Below are positions 7,419 through 15,867 of a stretch of DNA of 39,501 nt, piece after piece. Each line of letters begins with the position of its first letter. Position 1 is the stretch's first letter. The DNA is from an uncultured Clostridia bacterium (GTDB lineage: Bacteria; Bacillota; Clostridia; Oscillospirales; JAAYOS01): the NCBI GenBank assembly GCA_947631015.1, contig CANRJS010000020.1:1-39501 (forward strand), read 5' to 3'. The notes under the pieces were generated by a model that saw only the letters and a program-made list of their open reading frames with translations, was not told the origin of the DNA and ran no database searches. The position numbers and the translations under genes are program-made.

Positions 7419-8123
7419 TTGCTCGCTATATTTAAGCGCGATTTGAAGAGCTACTTCACAAGCCCGCTCGGCTACGTCTTTATCGCGGCGTTCCTCGCGG
7501 TCATGAACGTGTTCTTCTATCTGTACAACGTATACCCGGCGCAGTCGTCGCTTTCGACTGTGTTCAACTTCATGGTCTACATACTCATCTTCGTCACGCC
7601 GCTGCTGACGATGCGCCTCTTCAGCGAGGAATTCAAGCAGAAAACCGACCAGCTCCTTCTCACGAGCCCGGTAAGGATAAGCGGTATTGTCGTGGGCAAG
7701 TTCCTCGCGGCGCTCGCCATCTTCGCGATAGCGCTCGCGGTGACGCTCGTGTACGTCGTCATCATCGCGGCGCACGGACAGCCCAACATCCGCGAGCTGC
7801 TTGCAAACTACCTCGCTATGTTCTGCGTCGCCTCCGCGTTCATCGCGATAGGCGTGTTCATCTCGTCGCTCACCGAAAACCAGCTCGTGAGCGCCGTGCT
7901 CACGCTCGCGGTGTTCCTCGTGCTCTACCTCGTCGATACGAGCGGCTTCGGCGCGGATAACGCGATACTCAACAACATCATCTATTCGATATCGCTCTTT
8001 GTCCGCTATACGACGATATCGAACGGAGTTCTCACGCTTTCCGACATTGTCTTCTACATCTCGGTCGCGGCGGTGTTCCTCTTTGCCACCACCCGTGTCA
8101 TCGAGAAGAAGCGCTGGAGCTGA
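7419..8123 (+). CDS. ABC-2 type permease, GldF-like
   Basis: 234 residues, predicted six membrane helices, with a short cytoplasmic N-terminus (LAIFKRDLKSYFTSPLGYVF) characteristic of ABC-2 permeases whose genes follow GldA-like ATPases. It starts with TTG at 7419; AAGGAGGT ends 8 nt upstream, and the previous stop is only 6 bp away. It forms the membrane pore, probably as a dimer, with the preceding ATPase. The next gene follows 12 bp downstream. Confidence 0.9.
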   Translation: MLAIFKRDLKSYFTSPLGYVFIAAFLAVMNVFFYLYNVYPAQSSLSTVFNFMVYILIFVTPLLTMRLFSEEFKQKTDQLLLTSPVRISGIVVGKFLAALAIFAIALAVTLVYVVIIAAHGQPNIRELLANYLAMFCVASAFIAIGVFISSLTENQLVSAVLTLAVFLVLYLVDTSGFGADNAILNNIIYSISLFVRYTTISNGVLTLSDIVFYISVAAVFLFATTRVIEKKRWS

Positions 8124-8135
8124 GGAAGGGGGCGC

Positions 8136-9611
8136 TTGAAATTGGATAACAAGGGAAACAAGAAATCGGTCTTCTCAAAGCAGAGGACCAAGTACGGAAC
8201 ATATACGGTGGTGCTTATAGCGCTCGTGCTCGTCGGGGCGATAGTGATAAACCTCCTTGCCGTGCTGCTCACGCAGAAGCTCGGCCTCCGCGCGGACATC
8301 ACCGACAACCGCCTCTACACGATAAGCGACACGACGGTCGAGCTCCTCGAAAACCTTGAGGAGGATATCGAGGTCACCGTTCTCACCACCGAGTACAACT
8401 ATCAGAACACATCCTCGTACCGTCCCATCCGCGAGGTGCTTATGCGCTATGAGCAGCTTTCCGGCGGGAAGCTGCATGTCCGCTATGTCGACCCGTATGC
8501 AAACCCGGACATAGTCGCGCAGTACAGCGAGCTCTCCACGCCGAACGAGGCGGACATCATCATCGCGAGCTCGAAGCGCTACACTTCGATAGTCCCGAGC
8601 GACCTCTATGACATCCGCATAGATTACAGCGAGGGCACTCAGCAGCAGGGTCTCCAGGCGGAGCAGAAGTTTTCGAGCGCCATCATGTACTGCCTCGCGG
8701 ACGAGCTGCCGGTGGCGGTGCGCACACGCGGTCACGGCGAGAGCGAGCTTTCGAGCCTCAACACGCTTCTCACCACCGCGAACTACACTCTCGATACGGT
8801 CAACCTCGCCGTGGGCGAGCTGCCCGAGAGGACGGCTCTGCTGATAATCACCAACCCGCAGAAGGACTTCACCGACGAGGAGATAGCGGTTCTTGAGGAC
8901 TACCTCAACAATTCGGGCAACATTATCATCTTCTACGACTACACCTGCCCCGACCTGCCGAACTTCGAGTTGTTCATGGAGGACTGGGGCGTCCGTCCGA
9001 TGGACTACATCGTCTGCGACAGCGAGTGGAACTACACTTCCCCGCGCGCGGTCATCCCGCAGCTCAACAGTACCCACACCATGACCTCGGACGTCCGCAG
9101 CAGCACCGGCGAGTACGTCGTGAGCGTTGACAGCCGCCCGTGGGAGCTCATCTGGGGAGACGGCGTGGTGACCGGCTTCCGCCGCACCACCGCGATAATG
9201 ACCTCTACCGCCACGAGCTATGCCAAGAGCACCGAGACGGGCGAGAATATCCAGAGCTACCAGAAGGCCGCGGGCGATGTGGACGGCCCGTTCTACATCG
9301 GCGTCCTCGCCGAGGAGTCGAACGACAACACCGGCAACCGCTCGAACATACTGTTCCTTTCGAGCGGCGTCGCGGGCGACACGCTGATAGATCAGGACGT
9401 CTTCCTCAACCGCAACCTCCTCATACACGCCGTGAACTTCATGAATGAGGATGCCGACGCGCTGATAGTCGAGGCGCGCTACGCCACCTCCTCCGCCCTC
9501 TCGATAACCGGGGCCGACGCGCGGTTCATTTTCTGGTCGCTGTGCGTCGCGGTACCCGTCGCGGTACTCGGCGCCGGCGTCGTCGTCTGGTTCAGGAGGC
9601 GCAACCGCTGA
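8136..9611 (+). CDS. GldG-like ABC transporter auxiliary protein
   Basis: 491 residues. A cytoplasmic basic start, one membrane helix (about 26-48), a long extracytoplasmic domain, and a final helix near residues 465-485 followed by WFRRRNR. This matches the ABC_transp_aux/GldG architecture, in which the outer domain resembles intraflagellar-transport-type folds. TTG start at 8136 with an AGGAAGGGGG site upstream. Its TGA overlaps the ATG of the next gene (TGATG), so translation is coupled. It presumably works with the GldA/GldF-like pair; the molecular role in this family is not settled. Confidence 0.85.
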   Translation: MKLDNKGNKKSVFSKQRTKYGTYTVVLIALVLVGAIVINLLAVLLTQKLGLRADITDNRLYTISDTTVELLENLEEDIEVTVLTTEYNYQNTSSYRPIREVLMRYEQLSGGKLHVRYVDPYANPDIVAQYSELSTPNEADIIIASSKRYTSIVPSDLYDIRIDYSEGTQQQGLQAEQKFSSAIMYCLADELPVAVRTRGHGESELSSLNTLLTTANYTLDTVNLAVGELPERTALLIITNPQKDFTDEEIAVLEDYLNNSGNIIIFYDYTCPDLPNFELFMEDWGVRPMDYIVCDSEWNYTSPRAVIPQLNSTHTMTSDVRSSTGEYVVSVDSRPWELIWGDGVVTGFRRTTAIMTSTATSYAKSTETGENIQSYQKAAGDVDGPFYIGVLAEESNDNTGNRSNILFLSSGVAGDTLIDQDVFLNRNLLIHAVNFMNEDADALIVEARYATSSALSITGADARFIFWSLCVAVPVAVLGAGVVVWFRRRNR

Positions 9612-11077
9612 TGAAAAAGAAGCTGATAATCGCGGCGATAGTCATAGCGCTGCTCGCGGGCATCACCGCCCTGGTGTTCCTGCTGCCGGACAGCGAAGCG
9701 AATACGGACGTTTCCGCCTCGCCGGACGCGAGCTCCGCGCCGGTACAGACAAAGTACCTCATAAACGAGAAGTTCAGCGACCTCAGCTATATCCGCGTGT
9801 ACGATGCGGACGGTACGCTGATAAACACCGTCCTTCCCGACGGGAACGGCGACTACACGGTGGAGCCGAAGCGCGAGGGCTGGAACTACGACCCGGACGC
9901 CGTCCGCGCCTCCGCCATAAATGCGTCGACGCTTTCGAGCCTCTCCACCGTGGCGGAAAACCCGGACGACCTCTCGCAGTACGGCCTTGACGCGCCGGCG
10001 TGGCGCATAGAGGTGCGCTTCGGCGAGGGCAGAGACTATACCCTCCAGGTAGGCGCTCCTACCGCCCTCAACAACAGCTATTACTGCTCCACGGGCGACG
10101 GGAACGTCTACGCCGTCGGCGCGTATTCGATAAGTCAGCTCACCCGCCGCGAGATGGACTACCGCACCTACGAGTTCTTCCCGGACTACTTCGACACCGA
10201 CCAGATGACCTACGAGACGAACGGAGAAATAACCTATGTCCGCGCCGTCGACCCCGCGACGGACTATGAGATGCTCGTCCGTGCCGCCACCGAGGAGGAG
10301 CGCGGCGAGCTCTCCTCCGGCTTCTTCATGGAGGAGCCGTTCGAGGGTCTCTGCACCGACGATGCGGTCGAGAACAAGCTGATAAACGTCGCGGTCGCGA
10401 TAACGGTAAACGGCATCTTCATCGACGACCCGACCGACGAACAGCTCTCCGAGTACGGCTTTGACGCGCCGCGCGAGGTCTGGCTGAAGAACGTCGGAGG
10501 CGACGAGGTGCATTACTACATCGGCAAGACCGTCGGCTCGAACGCCTACGTCATGGTCGAGGGGCTTGACACGATACTCACCGCAGAGAATGTCTCGGAT
10601 GCGCTGTTCAGCGTGAACTATGTCGACCTGCTCTTCAAGCTCCTTGTCACCGAGAACGTGCGCGACGTCGCGAAGGTCGAGTTCTTCACGCCGGAGGGCG
10701 AGCATACCCTCGAGCTCAGCTATGAAGAGCCGACCGAGGAGAACAAGACCGGCACGGTCTCCGGTACGGTCGACGGCAAGGCGATAAGCTCCCAGAACGC
10801 GAGCCGCCTGTTTGCCCACGTCATAGCCGTTCAGGTCTACGAGGCGTATGACCCCGACGAGGTCACGCTTCCGGCGAGACCGGCGTACCGCTTCGTCGTC
10901 ACGAGAACCAACGGAGAGACGGTCACGCTCGAGCTCTACGAGCTGAACTCGCGCCGCTACGCGGCCTTCCTCGACGGAGAGGAGACCGGCTTTGCGGTCC
11001 ACAGGGACGTCCTGACAAAGATCTCCGACGCGTTCACTATTCTGGACGAGGGCGGCGAGCTCCCGAGGCCGAACTGA
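9611..11077 (+). CDS. DUF4340-type membrane-anchored protein
   Basis: 488 residues. A single N-terminal helix (about 4-24, LIIAAIVIALLAGITALVF) anchors a long acidic extracytoplasmic region. DUF4340-like sequence is recognisable twice, each with the pattern LSQYGLDAP or LSEYGFDAP followed by a beta-rich stretch, so the protein seems to hold two related units. DUF4340 genes regularly follow GldG genes. The start is the ATG overlapping the previous stop codon. A terminator 28 bp after the stop ends the operon. The function is unknown; a partner of the exporter on the outer face is likely by context. Confidence 0.82.
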   Translation: MKKKLIIAAIVIALLAGITALVFLLPDSEANTDVSASPDASSAPVQTKYLINEKFSDLSYIRVYDADGTLINTVLPDGNGDYTVEPKREGWNYDPDAVRASAINASTLSSLSTVAENPDDLSQYGLDAPAWRIEVRFGEGRDYTLQVGAPTALNNSYYCSTGDGNVYAVGAYSISQLTRREMDYRTYEFFPDYFDTDQMTYETNGEITYVRAVDPATDYEMLVRAATEEERGELSSGFFMEEPFEGLCTDDAVENKLINVAVAITVNGIFIDDPTDEQLSEYGFDAPREVWLKNVGGDEVHYYIGKTVGSNAYVMVEGLDTILTAENVSDALFSVNYVDLLFKLLVTENVRDVAKVEFFTPEGEHTLELSYEEPTEENKTGTVSGTVDGKAISSQNASRLFAHVIAVQVYEAYDPDEVTLPARPAYRFVVTRTNGETVTLELYELNSRRYAAFLDGEETGFAVHRDVLTKISDAFTILDEGGELPRPN

Positions 11078-11104
11078 GCCGCGTCAACTCGCAGACAAAA
11101 TAAG

Positions 11105-11130
11105 AGGGGCGGTGCGAAAGCACCGCCCCT
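11105..11130 (+). terminator. Terminator of the ABC exporter operon
   Basis: Perfect 11-bp arms AGGGGCGGTGC and complement around a GAAA tetraloop, followed by the T-rich GATTTTATTTG. Confidence 0.85.
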
Positions 11131-11185
11131 GATTTTATTTGTGGGCTTTTTACCCGCGCCGCACTAAAATGTGCTCGAAGTTGGA

Positions 11186-11503
11186 CAATATTCGCGAAGC
11201 GAATATTGCTAGCGAGGGCTGTAAAGTGTCGGATGAGGAAAAGGTGCGCGCCCTCGCGGTTCGCAGCGGTTAAATTCGGCGCGGAGCGCCGAATTTGCGC
11301 AGGACGATTCCCTACCGTGTTCGGCTTTGCCCGCAAAGCGGGCAAAACTCACGAGGGCCGAATATGTTGTTTTGCGGAATATGTCGGCGCCCTCGTGTTC
11401 CGCACGAGCATTTCAATCAAAGGAGTCCCCAAACGGCGTGAAACGCCGCTTGGGGAAAGTATTTCGATTGGGAGGGTTCCCAAACGGTCTGCTGACCGTT
11501 TGG
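11186..11503. repeat. Modular palindromic repeat block
   Basis: No gene is supported in the 457-bp gap 11078-11534. After the terminator it holds: dyad CAATATTCGC-gaa-complement (11186-11208); a stretch through 11271 that recurs inverted at 14461-14546; a CACGAGGGC/GCCCTCGTG dyad (about 11350-11399); and two constant leaders (from 11406 and about 11463), each followed by a hairpin with a different stem (11427-11455 and 11480-11503). The last hairpin may serve as the rnhA terminator. Confidence 0.75.
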
Positions 11504-11534
11504 AATGGCAAAAGCACCGCCCATGCCCTTATCC

Positions 11535-11972
11535 TTATGCGAACTTTTTTGTCTCGGCGACCGCGAGCTCGTCGCAACGGTTGTTCCACTCGTTCTCGGC
11601 GTGACCCTTGACCCAGTGCAGCGTGACCCGGTGGACAACCGTGAGCTCGAGCAGCCTGTCCCAGAGCTCGGGATTGAGCGCGGGCGCGCCGTCCTTGCGG
11701 CGCCAGCCGCGCTTCTTCCAGCTCGCCGCCCAGCCCTTCTCGAGGCCGTCCACGAGGTAGCGGCTGTCCGAATACAGCTCGACCTCGCACGGCTCGTTGA
11801 GCCGCGAGAGCGCCTCGACCGCCGCGGTGAGCTCCATGCGGTTGTTTGTCGTGGACGGCTCTCCGCCGGAGAGCTCGAGCTTGTGTTTTCCGTACATCAG
11901 CACCGCGCCCCAGCCCCCCGGGCCGGGATTGCCGGAGCAGGAGCCGTCGGTGTAGATCGTTACCTTCTTCAT
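11535..11972 (-). CDS. rnhA: Ribonuclease HI
   Basis: 145-residue enzyme that cleaves RNA in RNA-DNA hybrids, removing primers and R-loops. Family motifs are clear: [14 protein letters not shown] at the start (Asp8), Glu47 in NRMELTA, Asp69 in LYSDSRYL and the last catalytic Asp near 134 in NNRCDELA. Length is close to E. coli RNase HI (155). The ATG at 11972 has GGAGGG 5 nt upstream. It stands alone on the minus strand with its own promoter, divergent from the XRE regulator. Confidence 0.96.
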   Translation of the reverse strand: MKKVTIYTDGSCSGNPGPGGWGAVLMYGKHKLELSGGEPSTTNNRMELTAAVEALSRLNEPCEVELYSDSRYLVDGLEKGWAASWKKRGWRRKDGAPALNPELWDRLLELTVVHRVTLHWVKGHAENEWNNRCDELAVAETKKFA

Positions 11973-11990
11973 GTCTTCCCTCCGTCAGTT

Positions 11991-12006
11991 ATAACATATA
12001 TGTTAT
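11991..12006. promoter_or_regulatory. Perfect AT-rich palindrome between rnhA and XRE promoters
   Basis: ATAACATATATGTTAT is a perfect 16-bp palindrome covering the rnhA -10. It has the size of a dimeric repressor operator. The divergent XRE gene is a candidate binder, but nothing in the sequence proves this. Confidence 0.4.
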
Positions 12007-12028
12007 CATACCGGCGGTTCGGTGTAAA
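12000..12028 (-). promoter_or_regulatory. Promoter of rnhA
   Basis: TTTACA (12023-12028) and TAACAT (12000-12005) on the minus strand, 17 bp apart, 28 nt before the rnhA start. Confidence 0.55.
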
Positions 12029-12053
12029 GTAAGTAAAGTTAGCTTTTTCGGGG

Positions 12054-12082
12054 TTGTCACGGCGGGCGAAATGTGGTACAAT
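12054..12082 (+). promoter_or_regulatory. Promoter of the XRE-RCC1 operon
   Basis: TTGTCA (12054-12059) and TACAAT (12077-12082) with a 17-bp spacer. The start codon is about 105 nt downstream. No terminator-like structure is seen in the leader. Confidence 0.75.
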
Positions 12083-12186
12083 ACAATAGTAAAGGAAATT
12101 CAACCGGCCGCAACGGTCGTTCAGTCTGCGAGGAACCGGCGCTCGCGCCGGCCGCACGGATGCGTATATGAATGGAGGTTTTCCGT

Positions 12187-13089
12187 ATGACGATGGGTGA
12201 GAAGATCCGCCACGCGCGCCAGTCGAAAGGCATGACCCAGCGGCAGGTCGCGGGCGACCGGATAACCCGCAACATGCTTTCCAAGATAGAAAACGGCTCT
12301 GCCACGCCCTCGATAAAGACGCTCAACTATATAGCGGAGCGCCTCGGGCTGCCGTCGAGCTATTTCCTCAGCGGGAGCAGTGAATCCGGCGGCGGAGAGA
12401 AGCGGGGCGTCGAAGGCGCGCGTGAAGCATACCGCCGCGGCGACTTTACACAGGCGCTCGCGCTGCTCGAACAGTCCGAAGGCGCGGAGGCCGAGCGCTC
12501 GGACGAGATAGCGGCGCTCCGTGCGCTCGCGCTTGTCGGCCTCGCGCGCGGCGAGTACCGCCGCGGCGACATGAACCGCGCCCGCGCATACGCCCGCGAG
12601 GCGCTCAAGCACAACGAAAGCAGCCTCTACTATATGGGCGACGTCGCGGTGGAATGCTACCAGATAATAATGCTCTGCGCCGTCCGCTCGAAGAATCCGT
12701 CGATAGTGGCGGACGGGCGTGAGGCGGCGCGCCTCCTGCGCGAGGAGGAGAAGCGCGGCGGACTTGCCGAGCGCACCGGAATAATCGAGCAGTTCTGGCT
12801 TGCGGAGCGGTTCGAGCACATTGAGTCGGAGCAGCCGGCCGAGCACAGCGACGCGTGGGCGCGCGCCATGCGCCACTACCTCAGGGGACGCTCCCTGCTC
12901 GCCGAGGGTAGTGCGGACGCGGCGGCGGAGGAGCTGCGCGTCGCGGAGAGCGCGGCGGCAAACGACGGCGGCCTCATGCTGCTCGACGATATCTATGCGG
13001 CTCTCGAACAGGCCAGCCGCGAGCGGAGCGACTACCGCGCGGCATACGAGTACGCGGCAAAGCGCCTCGCGCTGCACACCGAAAACTGA
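12187..13089 (+). CDS. XRE-family HTH regulator with TPR-like C-terminal domain
   Basis: 300 residues. The helix-turn-helix (about 5-62) has GEKIRHARQSKGMTQRQVAG, the recognition region RNMLSKIENGSATPSIKTL and a YIAERLG helix. The remainder is helical, with TPR-like pairs such as EAYRRGDFTQALALLEQSE and GEYRRGDMNRARAYAREAL. This architecture resembles RRNPP (Rgg/PlcR/PrgX) peptide-sensing regulators. I start it at 12187 because GGAGG lies 8 nt upstream; the ATG at 12172 overlaps that site. The RCC1 lipoprotein gene follows after 12 bp, so they share a transcript. No separate small pheromone gene was found. A peptide ligand is possible but unproven. Confidence 0.9.
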   Translation: MTMGEKIRHARQSKGMTQRQVAGDRITRNMLSKIENGSATPSIKTLNYIAERLGLPSSYFLSGSSESGGGEKRGVEGAREAYRRGDFTQALALLEQSEGAEAERSDEIAALRALALVGLARGEYRRGDMNRARAYAREALKHNESSLYYMGDVAVECYQIIMLCAVRSKNPSIVADGREAARLLREEEKRGGLAERTGIIEQFWLAERFEHIESEQPAEHSDAWARAMRHYLRGRSLLAEGSADAAAEELRVAESAAANDGGLMLLDDIYAALEQASRERSDYRAAYEYAAKRLALHTEN

Positions 13090-13101
13090 TACGGAGGAGC
13101 T

Positions 13102-14262
13102 ATGCTTAAACGTTTGATGCGCGGAGCGCTGGCGCTGTCGCTTGCCGCCGCTCTGCTGATGAGCGGCGGATGCGTCTCCGCAGCTATATATTCTTTTGAG
13201 GCCGAGGGCGACCTCTCCATGGAGTTTACAAGCGACGACGAGTTCTACTTCTACGGCGACTCGTCCCTCTTTGCGGAGGCGTCGCCCTCCCCTGCAAAGC
13301 TCGTGACGCCGGAGCTGGTGCTCGACGTGGCGCTCACCGACACGACGGCGATACTGCTCACCGCGAACGGGCTCTACGGTGCGGGCACGATAGCCGACCT
13401 GCCGTTCGGAGACGCTTCCACCGTCTCCACCGACGGGATAGTGAGGTTCGCTTACGACGAGAACGCCGCCGACCCGGACGTCGAGGTGCGTATAGTCCCG
13501 ACGGATCTCTCGCAGGCGCAGCAGATAGCCGCCGGCGCGAAGTATGTCCTTGTCCGTATGCTGGACGGGCGCGTCTACGGCTGGGGCGACAACGCCGCGG
13601 GTCAGCTCGGCGCCGACCCGGAGACTCTGCGCTTCTCGAATGTCCCCGTCCGCGTGGGCGAGCTGGAGGGCATAAGTCAGATCGCCGCGGGGAGAGACGG
13701 CCTCTGCGCCGCGCTCGACATGGACGGACACGTCTGGGTCTGGGGCGACTGCGTGGACGCGCCGGAGACCGCCGTCGGCGGCGCGGTGATGCTGCCGATA
13801 GAGCACGCGATACAGGTCGTCTGCGGCAGCGGCGCGATGGCCGTGCTCGATGCCGACGCAAAGGTGTGGCTCTGGACGCCGGATGTCGGCGTAAAAACCG
13901 GATTTGAGGACGCGCCGGCCGTGATGAGCTCGCTTCCGGATTCGTATTCGCTCGTCGGCGGAGACGGGTTCTTTGCCGTGACCGACGGCGACGGGAACGT
14001 CCGCACCTTCGGCCGAAACGACGAAGGTCAGCTCGGCCGCGACACCGGCGGCGCGCCCGACTGGACGCCCGGTACGGTCGAGGGTCTGAAGGAGGTCATC
14101 AGCCTCTCCGCCGGACGCGCGCACGTCATGGCAATGACGAAGAATATGAACATCTACCTCTGGGGCTCGAACTCGGGCGGACAGCTCGGCCGCGACGGCG
14201 AAAACAGCTCGTCGCCGCTCGAAGCGCCGCTCATCAGAATGAGCCTCGCGGCGGGAAGATAA
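13102..14262 (+). CDS. RCC1-repeat lipoprotein
   Basis: 386 residues. A signal peptide with charged start MLKRLMR, a hydrophobic core and a lipobox-like LMSGGC (Cys24; Ser at -3 is less usual) predict a membrane-anchored lipoprotein. The body contains RCC1-type units ending in WGDNAAGQLG, VWVWGD, FGRNDEGQLG and LWGSNSGGQLG, which suggest a beta-propeller of up to about seven blades. RCC1 propellers usually bind proteins or ligands; eukaryotic RCC1 activity should not be inferred. GGAGG directly precedes the ATG. The pairing with an upstream XRE-TPR regulator is uncommon. A large hairpin follows the stop. Confidence 0.85.
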   Translation: MLKRLMRGALALSLAAALLMSGGCVSAAIYSFEAEGDLSMEFTSDDEFYFYGDSSLFAEASPSPAKLVTPELVLDVALTDTTAILLTANGLYGAGTIADLPFGDASTVSTDGIVRFAYDENAADPDVEVRIVPTDLSQAQQIAAGAKYVLVRMLDGRVYGWGDNAAGQLGADPETLRFSNVPVRVGELEGISQIAAGRDGLCAALDMDGHVWVWGDCVDAPETAVGGAVMLPIEHAIQVVCGSGAMAVLDADAKVWLWTPDVGVKTGFEDAPAVMSSLPDSYSLVGGDGFFAVTDGDGNVRTFGRNDEGQLGRDTGGAPDWTPGTVEGLKEVISLSAGRAHVMAMTKNMNIYLWGSNSGGQLGRDGENSSSPLEAPLIRMSLAAGR

Positions 14263-14266
14263 AAAT

Positions 14267-14316
14267 TTCGCGGGAAAGAGGTCGCGGGCTTCGCCCGCGA
14301 ACCTCTTTCCCGCGAA
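14267..14316. terminator. Long hairpin after the RCC1 gene
   Basis: Arms of 23-24 nt (starting TTCGCGGGAAAGAGGT) with one bulge around a TTC loop, 4 bp after the stop. There is no T-run on the + strand, so it may act as an mRNA 3'-end stabiliser or belong to the repeat family rather than be a classical terminator. Confidence 0.55.
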
Positions 14317-14361
14317 GCCGCCGGACAAGGCACAGCCTTGCCGGCGGCAGCGCTCCGCTCT

Positions 14362-14890
14362 GCAATTCCCACGCGGTCAGCGACCGCGTGGGAGCCCTTC
14401 CGATTAAATGTGCTCGGCGGAAATGAATTCCGCCTGCGCGATGTTGCCTGCGGCAACATCAACCGCTGCGAACCGCGAGGGCGCGAACCAATTCCTCATC
14501 CGACATTTTACAGCCCTCGCTAGCAATATTCGCTTTGCGAATATTGCACAACATTGAGCTAATTAGAATGCGGAGCCGCCTTCGGCGGAAAATCGACGCA
14601 CGCTCCACGCAGTACAAAGTCGGGACGTCGGCGCGAAGCGCCGAGGTCTGATGCGCCCGGTAGAGGGTGTGGCGCGGTATGAGTTCGCGGGCGCATTGTA
14701 CACGCCGCCGAAATTTACGAATTGAACTTTATTTCGCCGCCTGTCTATGACAGGCGGCGAAACTCTGCGAGGCTTTTCTGGACGTCGGCGCGGAGCGCCG
14801 AATTTGCGCAGCCGAAATTCATTTCCGGCGAGCATTTAAATTAAAGGGGTCCCCCAAACGGCGCTCTGCGCCGTTTGGGGATTGGGCGAA
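14362..14890. repeat. Modular palindromic repeat cluster in a gene-free gap
   Basis: The 700-bp stretch 14263-14965 holds no credible gene. It contains a leader plus CCCACGCGGTC hairpin on the minus strand (14362-14437; inverted match at 30286-30361); a block at 14461-14546 matching 11186-11271 inverted; a block at 14619-14776 matching 30071-30212 inverted, with the module GATGCGCCCGG...GGGCGCATT; and another leader plus hairpin (14830-14880) with a different stem. Short reading frames across it are by-products of the repeats. Confidence 0.8.
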
Positions 14891-14914
14891 ACTCTGCGAG
14901 GCCGTTGAAAAAAT

Positions 14915-14951
14915 AAACCCTCCTGCCCGTGGTAACGGGCAGAGGTTTTTT
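14915..14951. terminator. Bidirectional terminator downstream of ymdB
   Basis: An imperfect stem around TGCCCGT-ggta-ACGGGCA, with A-rich sequence on the left and TTTTTTT on the right. It ends the leftward ymdB transcript 14 bp after its stop. Confidence 0.75.
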
Positions 14952-14965
14952 GTTGTTACACGGCG

Positions 14966-15736
14966 CTACCGCGCTTCTATTCTTTCCACGGCGACGCACT
15001 TTCCCGTTTTGTCGTCGAGCTCAAAGCGCGCGCCCATCAGCACCGCGCCGCCCTTTGCCTGACGCGTGCCGCCGTACAGCTCGCCCACGAACCGCGCTAT
15101 CGAGGCCTCCGGCGCTATCCCGAGCACCGACTGCTCCGCGCCGGTCATGCCGACGTCGGTGATGAAGCCGGTGCCGCCCGGCAGTACGCGCGCGTCTGCC
15201 GTCGGGACGTGCGTGTGCGTGCCGAACACTGCGGACGCGCGCCCGTCCACATAGTACGCGAACGCGGCCTTCTCGCTTGTCGCCTCGGCGTGGAAATCCA
15301 CGACTACAAACGGCGTACCGGCCTCCGCGAGTATTCTGTCCGCGAGGAAGAACGGGTTGTCGAGGTTTGAGTCCATGAAGAGCCGCCCCATGAGGTTCAC
15401 CACGGCGACGCGCCGTCCCCCGTTCGCGTCGAACACTCCCCATCCCCTGCCGGGTGCGCGGGAGGTGAAGTTCGCGGGGCGCAGGAGGTACGGGTCGTCC
15501 TCGAGCCGCGCCGCTATCTCGCGGCGCGCAAATGCGTGGTTGCCGAGCGTCACGACGTCCGCGCCCGCGACGTACAGCCGCTCCGCGTCGCGGCCGGTTA
15601 TGCCGGTGCCCTCGGCGTTCTCTCCGTTTGCGACAACGAAGTCTGCGCCGTAAAACCTTCTCAACCCGCCGAGCAGCCGCTCCGCACAGCGCAGACCGGG
15701 CTCGCCCACAACGTCTCCGATGCACAGCACCACCAT
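14966..15736 (-). CDS. ymdB: YmdB-family metallophosphoesterase
   Basis: 256-residue dinuclear metal phosphodiesterase of the TIGR00282/YmdB family; B. subtilis YmdB (264 aa) is linked to biofilm and sporulation decisions and hydrolyses cyclic nucleotides in vitro. Metal ligands in the expected order: Asp8 (IGDVVG), Glu39-Asn40 (NGENAEG), Asn66-His67 (LGNHA), His149 (DFHAE), His174 and His176 (GTHTHVPT). The WD that often follows GNH is FA here. The start at 15736 has AAGGAGG 9 nt upstream; an upstream in-frame ATG would add a run of arginines. ymdB often follows rny, but here it stands alone with its own promoter, divergent from the AEC operon. Confidence 0.93.
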   Translation of the reverse strand: MVVLCIGDVVGEPGLRCAERLLGGLRRFYGADFVVANGENAEGTGITGRDAERLYVAGADVVTLGNHAFARREIAARLEDDPYLLRPANFTSRAPGRGWGVFDANGGRRVAVVNLMGRLFMDSNLDNPFFLADRILAEAGTPFVVVDFHAEATSEKAAFAYYVDGRASAVFGTHTHVPTADARVLPGGTGFITDVGMTGAEQSVLGIAPEASIARFVGELYGGTRQAKGGAVLMGARFELDDKTGKCVAVERIEAR

Positions 15737-15768
15737 CCGCCGCCGCCTCCTTATCCGTCTTTTCCTCA

Positions 15769-15797
15769 ATCCTACCACGTTATGGGCGCCCGGTCAA
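15769..15797 (-). promoter_or_regulatory. Promoter of ymdB
   Basis: TTGACC (15792-15797) and TAGGAT (15769-15774) on the minus strand, 17-bp spacer. It is back-to-back with the promoter of the AEC operon, 9 bp apart. Confidence 0.6.
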
Positions 15798-15806
15798 GCG
15801 AAAAGG

Positions 15807-15835
15807 TTGACCGTCCGTGCCGCATGGTGTAAAAT
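15807..15835 (+). promoter_or_regulatory. Promoter of the AEC-decarboxylase-darA-holB operon
   Basis: TTGACC (15807-15812) and TAAAAT (15830-15835), 17-bp spacer. The first start codon is 32 nt downstream. The genes to 19369 have gaps of 9, -4 and 32 bp, so one transcript is likely. Confidence 0.75.
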
Positions 15836-15867
15836 GTGTGGGTAAAACTGCTTACGGAGGGCAAACA

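Noticed and set aside
11206-11604. Small + strand open frames in the repeat block before rnhA
   Set aside because: They run through palindromic modules and into the antisense of rnhA; the same peptide fragments recur wherever the repeat does.
12121-14328. 735-codon open frame antisense to the XRE and RCC1 genes
   Set aside because: It covers two well-supported genes and their gap, begins inside a repeat and has no recognisable domain. Other long antisense frames (for example 6369-7775, 9479-11002, 35277-36731) were rejected for the same reason.
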